From contig JAFEBL010000001.1 of the NCBI GenBank assembly GCA_018242665.1, positions 1 to 64,000 of the forward strand: a stretch of 64,000 bases of DNA, written 5' to 3'. This document shows, piece after piece, positions 1 to 8,939 of the stretch. A program made the translations under genes and the position numbers. The notes under the pieces were generated by a model, which saw nothing but the letters and a program-made list of their open reading frames with translations, made no database searches and had not been told where the DNA came from. Within the stretch, counting starts at the first letter, position 1; each line of letters begins with the position of its first letter. The DNA comes from Nitrospira sp. GTDB taxonomy: Bacteria > Nitrospirota > Nitrospiria > Nitrospirales > Nitrospiraceae.

Positions 1-2
1 CT

Positions 3-52
3 CTATTCAGTTGTCAAAGAACCGCTTCACGCTTCAGAACAACTTCTTGTTC
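3..52 (-). promoter_or_regulatory. boxB hairpin and boxA antitermination site of an rRNA leader
   Basis: Reading leftward, a GAACAA/TTGTTC hairpin with a 4-base loop (37-52) is followed by TTCTTTGACAACTGAATAG (complement of 3-21). The latter resembles the boxA that NusB/NusE bind in rRNA leaders. Together with the promoter just upstream this points to an rRNA operon starting outside the window. The rRNA itself is not visible, so the assignment is inferred. NusB is encoded at 48240-48707. Confidence 0.6.
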
Positions 53-68
53 CCCACGCGAGCCGCGC

Positions 69-97
69 ACTTTACTACGCGGTTCCGACCATGTCAA
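69..97 (-). promoter_or_regulatory. Strong leftward promoter, probably of an rRNA operon
   Basis: On the minus strand a perfect -35 TTGACA (complement of 92-97) is followed by a 17-base spacer and a -10 TAAAGT (complement of 69-74). An A/T-rich tract (complement of 109-120) lies just upstream like an UP element. A boxB hairpin and boxA follow. The arrangement is that of a stable-RNA promoter; the rRNA gene itself would lie left of position 1. Arms TTCCGACC (83-90) and GGTCGGAA (101-108) also form a hairpin over the -35, so a rightward terminator is the alternative reading. Confidence 0.65.
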
Positions 98-260
98 GTG
101 GGTCGGAAATTATTTTTTTGATCTGGGCTTGCTGAGAATCCGTCGCGGGGCTTACTACCGCATCGGCCACCTGGCTGGATCAAACGTGCGCCTTTATACC
201 AATCTGGATTTCTGGAGTCAAGCCTTGAAAAGATTTTTTTAATATCGCAGAGTATTTCTT

Positions 261-1289
261 ATGGAAAATTGGTTGACCTTAAAACGGCGAAGCCTCCTAA
301 AACTCACTGGAATTGCGGCGGCGGCTGGCCTCACCGGTGGCTGCGACGGAGTGGGATCTTTTTTCGGGCGCATGTTCGCCATGCCCCCTCGAGACACCAA
401 CTACTTCACGGAAAATAAAAAATTCTATGTCGTCAATTACTCAGATTCGCCGTTTAACGTTTCGCGCGACCTCAGACAGGATGAGTGGAGATTAACAGTA
501 AAAGGCGAGGTGAAACATCCCCTTTCCCTTGGTTGGCGAGAACTATTAAACCGCGAGAATTTCGAACAAATTTCCACACTCATGTGCATTGATACCTTGC
601 CCGGAGGAGATAGCCTCGGCAATGCTCGCTGGCGCGGAATTTCCCTCAAAAAACTACTTCGTGAAGCGGAAGTCGATGAAGAGACCACGCGCGACATCGT
701 GTTCCGCGGCGCAGATGCCTACGATGACAGCATTCCGCTTGCTCGGGCGATGCAGGATGACGTGATGCTGGCCTTTCTCATGAACGGCGAAAAATTGCCC
801 AAAGAGCATGGATTTCCGCTTCGCTTGCTCGTGCCGGGCCTCTACGGCATCAAGAATGTGAAATGGATCGTGGAAATCGAAGCCTACGCTGGCGACTATA
901 AGGGCTACTGGCAGCGCAAGGGATGGACTGACGATGCCACAATCAAAACATTTTCCCGTATCGATTCACCCGGCCACTATCAGACGTTGCGCGGCCCCGA
1001 GCAACGTTTCCGCGGCATCGCGTTCGGCGGCCCATACTCCATCAGTCGAGTGGAGATCAGCCTGGACGCGGCGAAAACCTGGGATTCGTGTGAGATTGAA
1101 ACACCGATGTCGCCTTACTCGTGGGTGATCTGGAACTATACGTGGCGACCGCAGAAACGGGGCAAGTATCAGGTGGCCGTCCGAGCCGTTGACAGTAAGG
1201 GACAGCCACAAATTGCCGAGTTGATTCGTCCACAACCGGCCGGTTCGAGTGGATTGCACACGATAATCGCTGACGTGGAAAATTTGTAG
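261..1289 (+). CDS. Tat-exported sulfite-oxidase-family molybdopterin oxidoreductase
   Basis: The 342-residue protein starts with a twin-arginine signal (KRRSLLK, residues 8-14) and a hydrophobic Ala/Gly stretch ending near Cys28, which could be a weak lipobox. The oxidoreductase molybdopterin-binding domain follows: Cys109 in LMCIDTLPGGD is the expected Mo ligand, and NARWRGISLKKLL is the usual conserved segment behind it. Residues 235-335 look like the Ig-like dimerisation domain of sulfite oxidases. It should act in the periplasm as a Mo-cofactor enzyme; the substrate cannot be read from sequence. No haem motif or partner cytochrome lies beside it. The ribosome binding site is weak. Confidence 0.85.
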   Translation: MENWLTLKRRSLLKLTGIAAAAGLTGGCDGVGSFFGRMFAMPPRDTNYFTENKKFYVVNYSDSPFNVSRDLRQDEWRLTVKGEVKHPLSLGWRELLNRENFEQISTLMCIDTLPGGDSLGNARWRGISLKKLLREAEVDEETTRDIVFRGADAYDDSIPLARAMQDDVMLAFLMNGEKLPKEHGFPLRLLVPGLYGIKNVKWIVEIEAYAGDYKGYWQRKGWTDDATIKTFSRIDSPGHYQTLRGPEQRFRGIAFGGPYSISRVEISLDAAKTWDSCEIETPMSPYSWVIWNYTWRPQKRGKYQVAVRAVDSKGQPQIAELIRPQPAGSSGLHTIIADVENL

Positions 1290-1736
1290 TGCCCCTCGGC
1301 TCACATTCGTCGCGCGGTTGCATCACTTTTCCACCCGAGCCCCGCAAACAAACTCCCAACCATCCTCGCAATTACAACTTGAATAATCACGATCTATTCC
1401 CTAGGTGGAATAACTCACGTCTGCACGGGCCCGCCCACACATTTCTCAACAATGTTGAATAAGTCGCACTCCGTAGTGAATGGACGGGCCCTCTCGGAAA
1501 ACGTGCGGGCCCAGGAGCCTGAGAACCAGCACGATGACAGGACCGTCAGAAACCGATCACGTGAACAAGCCACGTCCACCGTGGGTGCCGGACAAGTACG
1601 CATGAATCCATGAAGTCCTGGGCCACTGGAAGCCGACATGGGAACTGGGAGATGTAGCTGCGTTGAAGTACTTAGGAATGATCAACGGGGATCGGAAAGT
1701 TTTTCCACTTCGTACGAAGCAGGATTAGGAGCAGTC
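1290..1736. other. Gene-poor interval
   Basis: I see no convincing gene in these 447 bases. A 23-codon frame (1534-1605, plus) is followed in the same frame by 33 further open codons, which might be a decayed gene end but has no recognisable product. A GGGCCC/GGGCCC pair near 1484-1510 could form a small hairpin. Confidence 0.4.
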
Positions 1737-2279
1737 CTATCGCGCGCCAACCTCGGCGCGGGCACTGGCGAAGGTGGCCGCAAATAGCTCGACCATGGCG
1801 CGCACCCCTTTTCGAACTGCCTCAGACACCTCGTCTTTCGGACCGTACCCGAGAATGGCCTGGTTCCAAAGGCTGCCGGGTGTCTTCTGAGCCGTATAGG
1901 ACCCCGCGTTACAGTCGACGTGATAGGCGGCGATATATTGATCTCCCACCGTCCACACCTCGCAGGTAAAAAACCCGAGTTGATTGAGACGTTCAGGTGC
2001 ATCGGGAGAAGGTCCACTCGAGCCTTCAAGCGCGATCCCCGGCACCTTATTGAGCAGCGTTACTCTGGTCACATCTGTCAACTCGGCACCGCTGATGCCG
2101 AGCTTTTCGGCAGTCCCTTGGGTCTGAACCTCCACCGCGACAAACTTTTTGATGTGTCGCATGTCGGTGACAGGAATTACCTCCGGGCTGGCCACGGCCA
2201 CAGACAGGGGAGAGAAAAAACCGGCCCCGAGCAGCATCAGCACGATCAATCGGCATGTCACGCTCCCGCGTCTCTCCAT
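1737..2279 (-). CDS. Exported protein of unknown function
   Basis: 180 residues with a signal peptide (hydrophobic residues about 10-30, likely cut after AVAS) and a mature part I cannot place. Two cysteines (in FFTCEVW and HVDCNAG) could form a disulfide in the periplasm. The start is supported by a GGAGGGG ribosome binding site seven bases upstream of ATG. It stands alone, with gaps of several hundred bases on both sides. Confidence 0.7.
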   Translation of the reverse strand: MERRGSVTCRLIVLMLLGAGFFSPLSVAVASPEVIPVTDMRHIKKFVAVEVQTQGTAEKLGISGAELTDVTRVTLLNKVPGIALEGSSGPSPDAPERLNQLGFFTCEVWTVGDQYIAAYHVDCNAGSYTAQKTPGSLWNQAILGYGPKDEVSEAVRKGVRAMVELFAATFASARAEVGAR

Positions 2280-2641
2280 GATTTATCCCCTCCCACCACC
2301 GCACCGTAAGACAGTATCCGCGTGTTTTTACCGCCTGGTATACCTCAGGTGGCCACCCTATATCCAGCTTGCCGTGACACCAGGTGGCTTGGCATCACAT
2401 GCCGCGCAATCGGAATGTGCATCGTGCGCCAGGAATGAATCAGGAGCGAATGGCTCCCGACCAGGCCTCATGCTCGCGAAACATCCGGCTGGGTTTCCTC
2501 CCCCAACACCCGCACCTGAGGCATCTCACGTTGCTGCGGGGAACCGGTCAACTGCCAAGAGACGACATGCTTGCGCTGTCTCCGACAACCCATGGCCGAG
2601 CCCAACCCGTACAGAGCCCTCCGCCTTGCGAATCTGCTTCC
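2280..2641. other. Non-coding gap with short CAGGTGGC repeats
   Basis: No gene seen. The 10-base palindrome GGTGGCCACC lies at 2348-2357 and a second CAGGTGGC follows near 2380. The leftward promoter of the 1737-2279 gene should lie here; I cannot pick one with confidence. Confidence 0.3.
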
Positions 2642-3232
2642 TTACGAACACGCGACCTCCGCTATCTCCTGAACGGTCAGATCCCGCCACTGACCGGGCT
2701 GAAGATCCCCCAGTGTGATAGGTCCGATAGCCAGGCGCACGAGGCGCAATGTCGGATGGCCGACTGCGGCCGTCATTCGCCGAACCTGACGGTTCATGCC
2801 CTCACGCAAGGTGAGCTCGACCCACGCGGTGGGCACCTGCTTTCGAAATCGAATAGGAATCGGCCGTTCAGGCAAACAGGGAGGAGTCGGCAGTATCCTG
2901 GCGTGAGCAGGCCTCGTGCGTCTTCCCGCAATCACGACCCCACTCTCCAGCTTGGCCAAAGCGGCTGCGTCCGGCACTCGTTCGACCTGCACCAGATAGA
3001 TCTTGGGAAGGTGGTGCATAGGATCAGTGACGTGATGAGCCAACCGGCCGTCTGAGGTCAATAGCAGCAACCCCTCACTGTCCCGGTCCAAGCGTCCCGC
3101 AGGATAGACGTCGGGGACATCGAGATAGGCACTCAGCGTGGGGCGCCCATCGGGATCGGTAAAACAGGGCAGCACCCCATAGGGTTTGTACAAGGCGAGC
3201 GTCCGACCGGCGCGGGATTGGGACATCACCAT
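2642..3232 (-). CDS. rluE: RsuA/RluE-family 23S rRNA pseudouridine synthase
   Basis: 196 residues. The catalytic motif GRLDRDSEGLLLLT (Asp near residue 49) and the C-terminal REGMNRQVRRM are those of the RsuA/RluB/RluE/RluF family. The N-terminus begins directly with the catalytic domain (LYKPYGVLPCFTDP) and lacks the S4 domain, as in RluE, which modifies U2457 of 23S rRNA in E. coli. The target here is inferred from family likeness. A second member with S4 domain, RluB, lies at 10700-11947. The first ATG has a poor ribosome binding site, and an in-frame ATG two codons later is possible. Confidence 0.85.
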   Translation of the reverse strand: MVMSQSRAGRTLALYKPYGVLPCFTDPDGRPTLSAYLDVPDVYPAGRLDRDSEGLLLLTSDGRLAHHVTDPMHHLPKIYLVQVERVPDAAALAKLESGVVIAGRRTRPAHARILPTPPCLPERPIPIRFRKQVPTAWVELTLREGMNRQVRRMTAAVGHPTLRLVRLAIGPITLGDLQPGQWRDLTVQEIAEVACS

Positions 3233-3354
3233 GGATTGCTCAATTGCCTGTCACGGTGGAGGCACGAACGGCAATGCACGGGTGGAAAGCAACGGATCAA
3301 CGATGAGTCAGACCGGGAATGACTGACTGATGAAGCGACGTCTCGGATCTCGCA

Positions 3355-3963
3355 CTAATCAAGCCGCCTGAACCGAGCCGCATATTCTTCGGGAGGGATC
3401 GGGGTCGTGAAAAAAGCCGACTTACTCTGATTGATGATGCGTGTTTTGACGAGCAAACTGCCGTCCCCTTCCACAGTGACTTCCTGCGCGTATTCAGAAA
3501 TATTGCGGAGCGGCTCTTCAGCTACGCCCCCTTCCGCTCGCGTTCGATGAATCAAAATCTGATTGGGTCGACAGGTCACCCGGTCTTCCGGCCGCAAATC
3601 CAGTTGATGCGCCGTAATGGCACCATCGTAGCGGTTCACCAGCTCCAACGTATCATCGTGCACCACTTCGACCCGCACAGAATCGCGGGCCGCCTCGGCA
3701 GACACCGGAACACCCAACATCGCATTCAGGGTGAGTTTGTTCTCCCTGTTCCGGTAGAACCCCACCGTGCCGGGCAAGGCCTCACCTTGGAGTTCGTACA
3801 TGCCCCCTAGCTTAGGGCATTCGGGCCAAGCCAGACTGGGCTTTAAGGCCGGAGGCAACGCTGCTCCCTGTGGTGTGTGGCATCCGGCAATCCCGATCAG
3901 CCCCGACAAGGCCACGGCCAACGAACCGGACCACCTGGCTCTCTTTGAACGACTATCTCGCAC
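3355..3963 (-). CDS. Putative lipoprotein of unknown function
   Basis: 202 residues. Residues 12-28 are a lipoprotein signal ending in GIAGC (Cys28), so the protein should be lipidated and membrane-anchored on the outside. The mature part is soluble, mixed alpha/beta in appearance and not recognised. It stands between rluE and the rightward YpfJ-like protease gene with no sign of an operon. Confidence 0.7.
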   Translation of the reverse strand: MRDSRSKRARWSGSLAVALSGLIGIAGCHTPQGAALPPALKPSLAWPECPKLGGMYELQGEALPGTVGFYRNRENKLTLNAMLGVPVSAEAARDSVRVEVVHDDTLELVNRYDGAITAHQLDLRPEDRVTCRPNQILIHRTRAEGGVAEEPLRNISEYAQEVTVEGDGSLLVKTRIINQSKSAFFTTPIPPEEYAARFRRLD

Positions 3964-4140
3964 GATAGACCTCGTAACAGAAGTCTAACGAAGCCTCACT
4001 CCGCCTGTCTAGTCAGAATCGCAGAGAACCTCCGGCAAGCCGATGTCAGGCTTGCTCACCAGCGGAAAATGTGCTTCCATCACACGGATTTTCGGCACCT
4101 GCGCGAGTGCCGGTCGGACCGCTCACCAAGGAGTGCCGCC

Positions 4141-5007
4141 ATGAGATGGGAAGGGCAACGAGAAAGCCAGAATATCGAAGACCGCCGAGGGATGGGCGCG
4201 GCGCGCTCTGGCGCAGGGCTCGGTTTGGGCGGCCTCGTCCTCATCCTCGCGGTCAGTTTTCTGACGGGAACGAATCCGCTCACCCTTCTCAACATGTTGA
4301 ACGGGGTGCAGGAGATCACTGCGCCTCCCGAACCGAACCGGCCAGTGCCTACCGGGGCGCCTCGTGACGAACTTGGGAAATTCGCCGCCGTCGTGCTCGC
4401 CGATACCGAAGACACATGGCGAACATTGCTCCCCCGCATGGGCAGGGCCTACGAAGAACCCCACCTCGTGTTATTCACCGGTGCGGTACGGTCTGCCTGC
4501 GGAACCGCCTCATCGGCAGTGGGCCCGTTCTACTGCCCGGGCGATCACAAGGTCTACTTGGATCTATCGTTTTTCCAAGAACTGGCGCAACGTCTCGGCG
4601 CACCCGGCGACTTTGCCCAGGCCTATGTCATTGCCCATGAGATCGGACACCATATTCAGAACCTACTCGGGATCGCGGATAGGATCACCCGATTACAACA
4701 ACGGAGTTCCACGGAAGAACGGAATGCGCTCTCCGTCCGGATGGAATTACAAGCTGACTGTCTGGCCGGAGTCTGGGGCTATCATGCCAGGCAGAACCGC
4801 AATCTGATTGAGCCAGGCGATTTCGAAGCAGGCCTCCGCGCGGCCGCGGCGATCGGTGACGACCGGCTACAGAAAATGGGCCAGGGGTATGTGCAGCCGG
4901 AAAGCTGGACTCACGGCTCGTCGGAACAGCGAGTCAGCTGGCTACGGAGAGGTTTGCAGTCCGGAGATCCTGGCGCCTGTGATACGTTTACCAATAGACG
5001 CTCGTAA
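4141..5007 (+). CDS. YpfJ-family neutral zinc metallopeptidase
   Basis: 288 residues from the chosen ATG. The start MRWEGQRESQNIEDRR is the standard opening of YpfJ proteins, and AAGGAG seven bases upstream supports it over an upstream in-frame ATG. One membrane segment (about 27-43) anchors the protein, with the protease domain outside. The zinc motif is HEIGH (His166, Glu167, His170), and ELQADCLAGVWGYHA is the conserved segment behind it. The physiological substrate of this family is unknown. It converges on the Slp-like gene. Confidence 0.9.
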   Translation: MRWEGQRESQNIEDRRGMGAARSGAGLGLGGLVLILAVSFLTGTNPLTLLNMLNGVQEITAPPEPNRPVPTGAPRDELGKFAAVVLADTEDTWRTLLPRMGRAYEEPHLVLFTGAVRSACGTASSAVGPFYCPGDHKVYLDLSFFQELAQRLGAPGDFAQAYVIAHEIGHHIQNLLGIADRITRLQQRSSTEERNALSVRMELQADCLAGVWGYHARQNRNLIEPGDFEAGLRAAAAIGDDRLQKMGQGYVQPESWTHGSSEQRVSWLRRGLQSGDPGACDTFTNRRS

Positions 5008-5122
5008 CATCGTGCCCTGCGCACTAGGCGGCTCGGCCTTGCGGTCCGACAGTGCCTTCTGCCGGAGCAGCCGCAGTCGGGTTGTTCCTGGGATTTCAGA
5101 GACAGTAGACCGGCAGGCTTTT

Positions 5123-5680
5123 CTAGAACCCGATGCTGATGCCACCGCCACTGCGGCCCCCGCCACCACCAACTCCGACGCCCCCGAAGACTCCCCACCA
5201 AGGCCCGGAGGCTTGTGGGTGATCCTCCCGTCCGCGATCCCATCGGTGAAGATGTTTCACGTCCAGCGTCGGGAAACGGTAATCGGCCTCATCCATCTTC
5301 TCAACCGATGCGCCGGTCACTTCCCCGACAATGGTTATTCTCGTACCGTCTGCCATGGTCGCCGGATCGAGGAATTCCTTCTGCAACGCCAGAAACCGCC
5401 CCTTGGACTGCATCCGATCCAAGTCCGGTTCCTGGTCGCTGTCCAAGGGAAGCTGCAACACTTCCAGTTGGGTACCTTCCTTCATGGCCTTCGCCTTGAG
5501 GACCTCACCGCCCAGCAAGATGACCTTGCCACGATACGAATCGGGGGAAGCCACAATCTGCTCGAACGATACCGTCTTGTCGATCTGCGGTTCCAACGAT
5601 TCCGGGATCACCTGCGTAGAGGTGCAACCGACTACCGCGACCAGGAACCCGATCGCCACATACCGAATCATGCTCATCAT
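5123..5680 (-). CDS. Slp-family outer membrane lipoprotein
   Basis: The 185-residue product has a lipoprotein signal ending in VVGC, then the Slp fold (VSFEQIVASPDSYRGKVILLGGEV...). Slp proteins are outer-membrane lipoproteins induced by starvation or acid in E. coli. The C-terminus ends in an unusual Gly-rich tail (GGVGVGGGGGRSGGG). Two or three ATGs lie close together; I chose the one 6 bases past a TATACT (complement of 5687-5692), which would make the message nearly leaderless. The ATGs at 5677 and 5671 remain possible. Confidence 0.8.
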   Translation of the reverse strand: MMSMIRYVAIGFLVAVVGCTSTQVIPESLEPQIDKTVSFEQIVASPDSYRGKVILLGGEVLKAKAMKEGTQLEVLQLPLDSDQEPDLDRMQSKGRFLALQKEFLDPATMADGTRITIVGEVTGASVEKMDEADYRFPTLDVKHLHRWDRGREDHPQASGPWWGVFGGVGVGGGGGRSGGGISIGF

Positions 5681-5834
5681 AAAATCAGTATAACCAACAT
5701 TGCGGAATGATACTACGACCACAGCTACTCTCCGGTGCGTCTTCTACCGGCGATCACAACGACATTTCTTCCGGCTGCGGCTCTGGTCTATACTGCCATT
5801 CTGACTGTCTCCCTATCGAAAGGATCGGTTTCCT

Positions 5835-6869
5835 ATGTCGCGTATGCCTTCTTGCTACTCGCATTCGCTCGTCCGTGGCGCGGTCCTGACGCTGTCCTCT
5901 CTGGCCTTCATGACTGGCTTGCACCCCGGCGAAGCTGCCGCCATCGAACCCGCAAAACTGGAGCGCGCAAAACTCGCCACCATCGGCGTGTTGGAAGACA
6001 CGCAGGATCAACGCACCCCGGATAAGCCAGGCAAGATCCTGGTGCGCGGCACCGGTTTTCATTTGCGCGATGGCTACATTGTCACGGCCCGCCATGCAGC
6101 GGAGAAACAGGACGCCACAACCGGGACCGTCATGCAAAAACAGATTCGAATTCTGACGACCGACCTTCATGAACTGTCGGCCGAGCTTGTCGGCGACAGT
6201 GCCTTCATGGACGTCGTGGTCTATCGCGTGACCGAGGCCCATCGCCCACGACTCCAGGCATCCGTCTCCTTCGCGCCCGGTGATGTCCAACCAGGACAGG
6301 AAGTCTTCACCGTCGGGTATCCCATGGGCTGGGGCCCGACCATGTCGTTCGGCCACCTAGGCAACACGAACACCTTTCTCCAAACGGTGGACACCCGTCT
6401 GATTCAGGCCGACGTGGCCGCATGCAGCGGCAATTCCGGCGGCGGGCTGTTCAACGAGAAGGGAGAGGTCGTGGGAATTATGCACGCGATCATTCAGACG
6501 GAGCGGGACGACTCCACCGCCCATTGCAGCCGCATGGCGTTTGCCATCCCGGCCCTCTTGGCCGAGCGCATCGTCACCGCCGCGCTGGACGGAAAACCGT
6601 TGACGTTTTCCAAGATGGGCATTCACATGGTGGCAGTCAAGGATGGCACACGCTGGCGGATGGCCGTCAAAGACGTGATGGAACCGGCGAAATCCGCCGG
6701 CATCCAGAAACACGACATCATCATTGCGGTGGATGAGACCGACATTCAGGATGCGGCGCACTTGAAGAATTACTTAATCGAACGCACAAGCCCAGGACAA
6801 CAAGTCAGTGTGAAAGTCCGCCGTATTGACACCAATTTGACGTTTACGGTCACGCTGGGGGGCGGCTGA
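5835..6869 (+). CDS. Exported trypsin-like serine protease with PDZ domain
   Basis: 344 residues: signal peptide (about 1-36), trypsin-fold protease, then a C-terminal PDZ domain (about 255-340). The triad is visible as His87 (TARHAAE), Asp126 (DSAFMDVVVY) and Ser201 (SGNSGGG). This is the DegP/DegQ/HtrA plan with one PDZ domain, which places it in periplasmic protein quality control. AAAGGAT lies about ten bases upstream of ATG, and a TATACT at 5789-5794 could be its -10. A strong hairpin overlaps the stop codon. Confidence 0.85.
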   Translation: MSRMPSCYSHSLVRGAVLTLSSLAFMTGLHPGEAAAIEPAKLERAKLATIGVLEDTQDQRTPDKPGKILVRGTGFHLRDGYIVTARHAAEKQDATTGTVMQKQIRILTTDLHELSAELVGDSAFMDVVVYRVTEAHRPRLQASVSFAPGDVQPGQEVFTVGYPMGWGPTMSFGHLGNTNTFLQTVDTRLIQADVAACSGNSGGGLFNEKGEVVGIMHAIIQTERDDSTAHCSRMAFAIPALLAERIVTAALDGKPLTFSKMGIHMVAVKDGTRWRMAVKDVMEPAKSAGIQKHDIIIAVDETDIQDAAHLKNYLIERTSPGQQVSVKVRRIDTNLTFTVTLGGG

Positions 6870-6885
6870 CCGATGTGGTCAGCCG
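6863..6885. terminator. Hairpin between converging genes
   Basis: Arms CGGCTGACC (6863-6871) and GGTCAGCCG (6877-6885) pair perfectly over nine bases with a five-base loop. The left arm contains the stop codon of the protease gene. No T-run follows, so it is either a weak terminator or an mRNA 3' end protector. Confidence 0.45.
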
Positions 6886-6935
6886 TCTGATCGAGATCGT
6901 CAATCAAGGGATACCAAGCCTGCGTGCTCCGACCG

Positions 6936-7742
6936 TCACGCGGGCAACGCCTGGTACCAGCCGTTCGCCTGAACCAGGGTGAGCGGCTGGTCGAATAACT
7001 GTCCGAGCCTTTCCTCCGTCAGCAGCTCCGCTTTCGGCCCATCCGCGAAAATGGTCCCGCCCTTGAGTAGAACCACCCGCTCAATCTCCGGGGGTATCTC
7101 GTGCAAGTGGTGCGTCACGAGGAGCACCGTCTTTCCTTTGTGGATTTGAGTCCGCAGCAGATTGAGATATTGAAAACAGGCTTTGAGATCAAGGCCGCTC
7201 GTCGGTTCATCCAGCACAAGAACAGACGGATCGTGGACTAACGCACGCCCCAGGAGAAACCGCCGCTGCTCACCGGTCGAGAGATGGCCGAACGTCCGGC
7301 CGGCCAGCTGGTCGATCCGCAACTCTCGCATCACCTCATGGGCACGCGCGATCTGTGCCTCGCTGAACGTCTGATGCGCATAGGTGTCGTTGCTGGCGTA
7401 GAAGCCGGAAAGGACCACATTCAGTCCTTCGGCGCAAATCAGATAGTCGCGCTGGAGATCATGCGAGACCAGCCCCAGATGCTTTCGCACATCCCACACA
7501 CTCCACCGTTCCTGCCCGAAAAGGAGGAGGCGCGTCTCATCCAGTGCCATCGGATGCACGTCACCCGACAAAAGTCTGAGCAATGTGGACTTGCCCGCTC
7601 CGTTCGGGCCGACGATCGCCGCATGCTCACCCGCCTGGAGAGCGAAGGAAAAATCGGTGAAGACACGGGTCTCCCCCCGATAGACGGTTGCATGCTGGAT
7701 ATCAAGCACGGGCGGGAGGGGGTGAGAAGGCTTTGCCGGCAT
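6936..7742 (-). CDS. ABC transporter ATP-binding protein, stand-alone
   Basis: 268 residues with all ABC ATPase motifs: Walker A GPNGAGKSTLL, signature LSTGEQRR, Walker B VLVLDEPTSGLD and the switch His in VTHHLHEI. I start it at the ATG just after aroC, because longer forms would overlap aroC. No permease or binding protein gene is adjacent. The layout resembles ModF/YlmA-like ATPases that lack an obvious membrane partner. Its cargo or role cannot be named. Confidence 0.85.
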   Translation of the reverse strand: MPAKPSHPLPPVLDIQHATVYRGETRVFTDFSFALQAGEHAAIVGPNGAGKSTLLRLLSGDVHPMALDETRLLLFGQERWSVWDVRKHLGLVSHDLQRDYLICAEGLNVVLSGFYASNDTYAHQTFSEAQIARAHEVMRELRIDQLAGRTFGHLSTGEQRRFLLGRALVHDPSVLVLDEPTSGLDLKACFQYLNLLRTQIHKGKTVLLVTHHLHEIPPEIERVVLLKGGTIFADGPKAELLTEERLGQLFDQPLTLVQANGWYQALPA

Positions 7743-7758
7743 GGCACGAGTCGCTAAG

Positions 7759-8922
7759 CTAGCGGTTATCCGTCTTGTGACTGGTCTTCGAAGCGGCCTG
7801 GCCGTTGCGAGGAGAAACCGACTTTGCCACTGCGCCGGCGATCCGTGGCGTATTGGTGGTGACATCGGCGTTCTGCGCGCGATGGAGGAGCGCATGGTCC
7901 ATCAGCACAAGGGCCATCATGGCTTCCGCAATGGGTGTGGCGCGAATACCCACACAGGGGTCGTGACGACCGTTGGTCTCGACCACCGCCGGCTTCCCCT
8001 GCTTATCGATCGATCTGCGCGGCACGCGAATGCTGGACGTCGGCTTGATGCCGATCGTGACGACGATATCCTGCCCCGTGGAAATACCACCCAGAATGCC
8101 CCCGGCATGGTTGGTGACAAACCCTTCCGGAGTCAGTTCGTCGCCATGCTCAGACCCCCGTTGTTCGACGGAAGCAAACCCTGCGCCGATCTCTACGGCT
8201 TTTACCGCATTGATGCTCATCATGGCCCCGGCGAGATCCGCATCCAGCTTGGCATACACGGGGGCGCCCCACCCGACCGGCACATGCTCCGCGACCGTGG
8301 TAATCTTCGCGCCGACGGAATCACCGGCCTTCCTGAGCTCATCCATGTAGGACTCCAGCTTCCCGACCACTTCGGTATCGGCGGAAAAAAACGGATTGGT
8401 CGCGACCGCCGTCCAGTCTGTGAAGGGGACCTCAATGGGGCCAAGTTGACTGAGATAGCCGCGGATCACGACGCCATGTTTCTCGGAGAGCCACTTCCTG
8501 GCAATGGCCGCCGCCGCCACCCGCACAGCGGTTTCACGGGCGGAGGAACGCCCCCCGCCGCGATGATCGCGGATGCCGTACTTCTGCCAGTACGTATAGT
8601 CGGCATGCCCAGGACGAAACGTGTCGATCAGATTGCCGTAGTCACGACTGCGCTGGTCTTCGTTGCGAATGAGCAAGGCGATTGGTGTGCCCGTCGTTCT
8701 GCCTTCGAACAGACCGGAGAGAATTTCCACCCGATCGGATTCCTGCCGCTGTGTAACGTGGCGCGAGGTGCCGGGTTTACGGCGGTCCAGATCCTGCTGA
8801 ATATCTTCGGCGGAGAGTGCCAGCCCTGGCGGACAGCCATCGACGACGCAGCCGATAGCAGGCCCGTGGCTCTCGCCGAACGAGGTGACGGTGAAGACTC
8901 GGCCCAACGTGTTGCCGGCCAT
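7759..8922 (-). CDS. aroC: Chorismate synthase
   Basis: 387 residues, usual length. It converts EPSP to chorismate, the last step of the shikimate pathway, using reduced FMN. Family signatures are visible: [13 protein letters not shown] at the N-terminus, [15 protein letters not shown] and [13 protein letters not shown]. The start is placed at [10 protein letters not shown], right after the aspS stop, with AGGAGG overlapping the end of aspS. It lies 17 bases downstream of aspS and is followed at once by the ABC ATPase gene, so the three are probably co-transcribed. Confidence 0.95.
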   Translation of the reverse strand: MAGNTLGRVFTVTSFGESHGPAIGCVVDGCPPGLALSAEDIQQDLDRRKPGTSRHVTQRQESDRVEILSGLFEGRTTGTPIALLIRNEDQRSRDYGNLIDTFRPGHADYTYWQKYGIRDHRGGGRSSARETAVRVAAAAIARKWLSEKHGVVIRGYLSQLGPIEVPFTDWTAVATNPFFSADTEVVGKLESYMDELRKAGDSVGAKITTVAEHVPVGWGAPVYAKLDADLAGAMMSINAVKAVEIGAGFASVEQRGSEHGDELTPEGFVTNHAGGILGGISTGQDIVVTIGIKPTSSIRVPRRSIDKQGKPAVVETNGRHDPCVGIRATPIAEAMMALVLMDHALLHRAQNADVTTNTPRIAGAVAKSVSPRNGQAASKTSHKTDNR

Positions 8923-8939
8923 GGGATGGAAGGCGCCTC

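Noticed and set aside
83-119. Hairpin plus T-run as a rightward terminator
   Set aside because: The same bases carry a perfect -35 with correctly spaced -10, boxB and boxA in the other direction, and no rightward gene precedes it. I kept the promoter reading and note the hairpin as an alternative.
1534-1605. Short plus-strand gene of 23 codons
   Set aside because: No ribosome binding site, no known product, and stop followed by further open codons; not distinguishable from chance.
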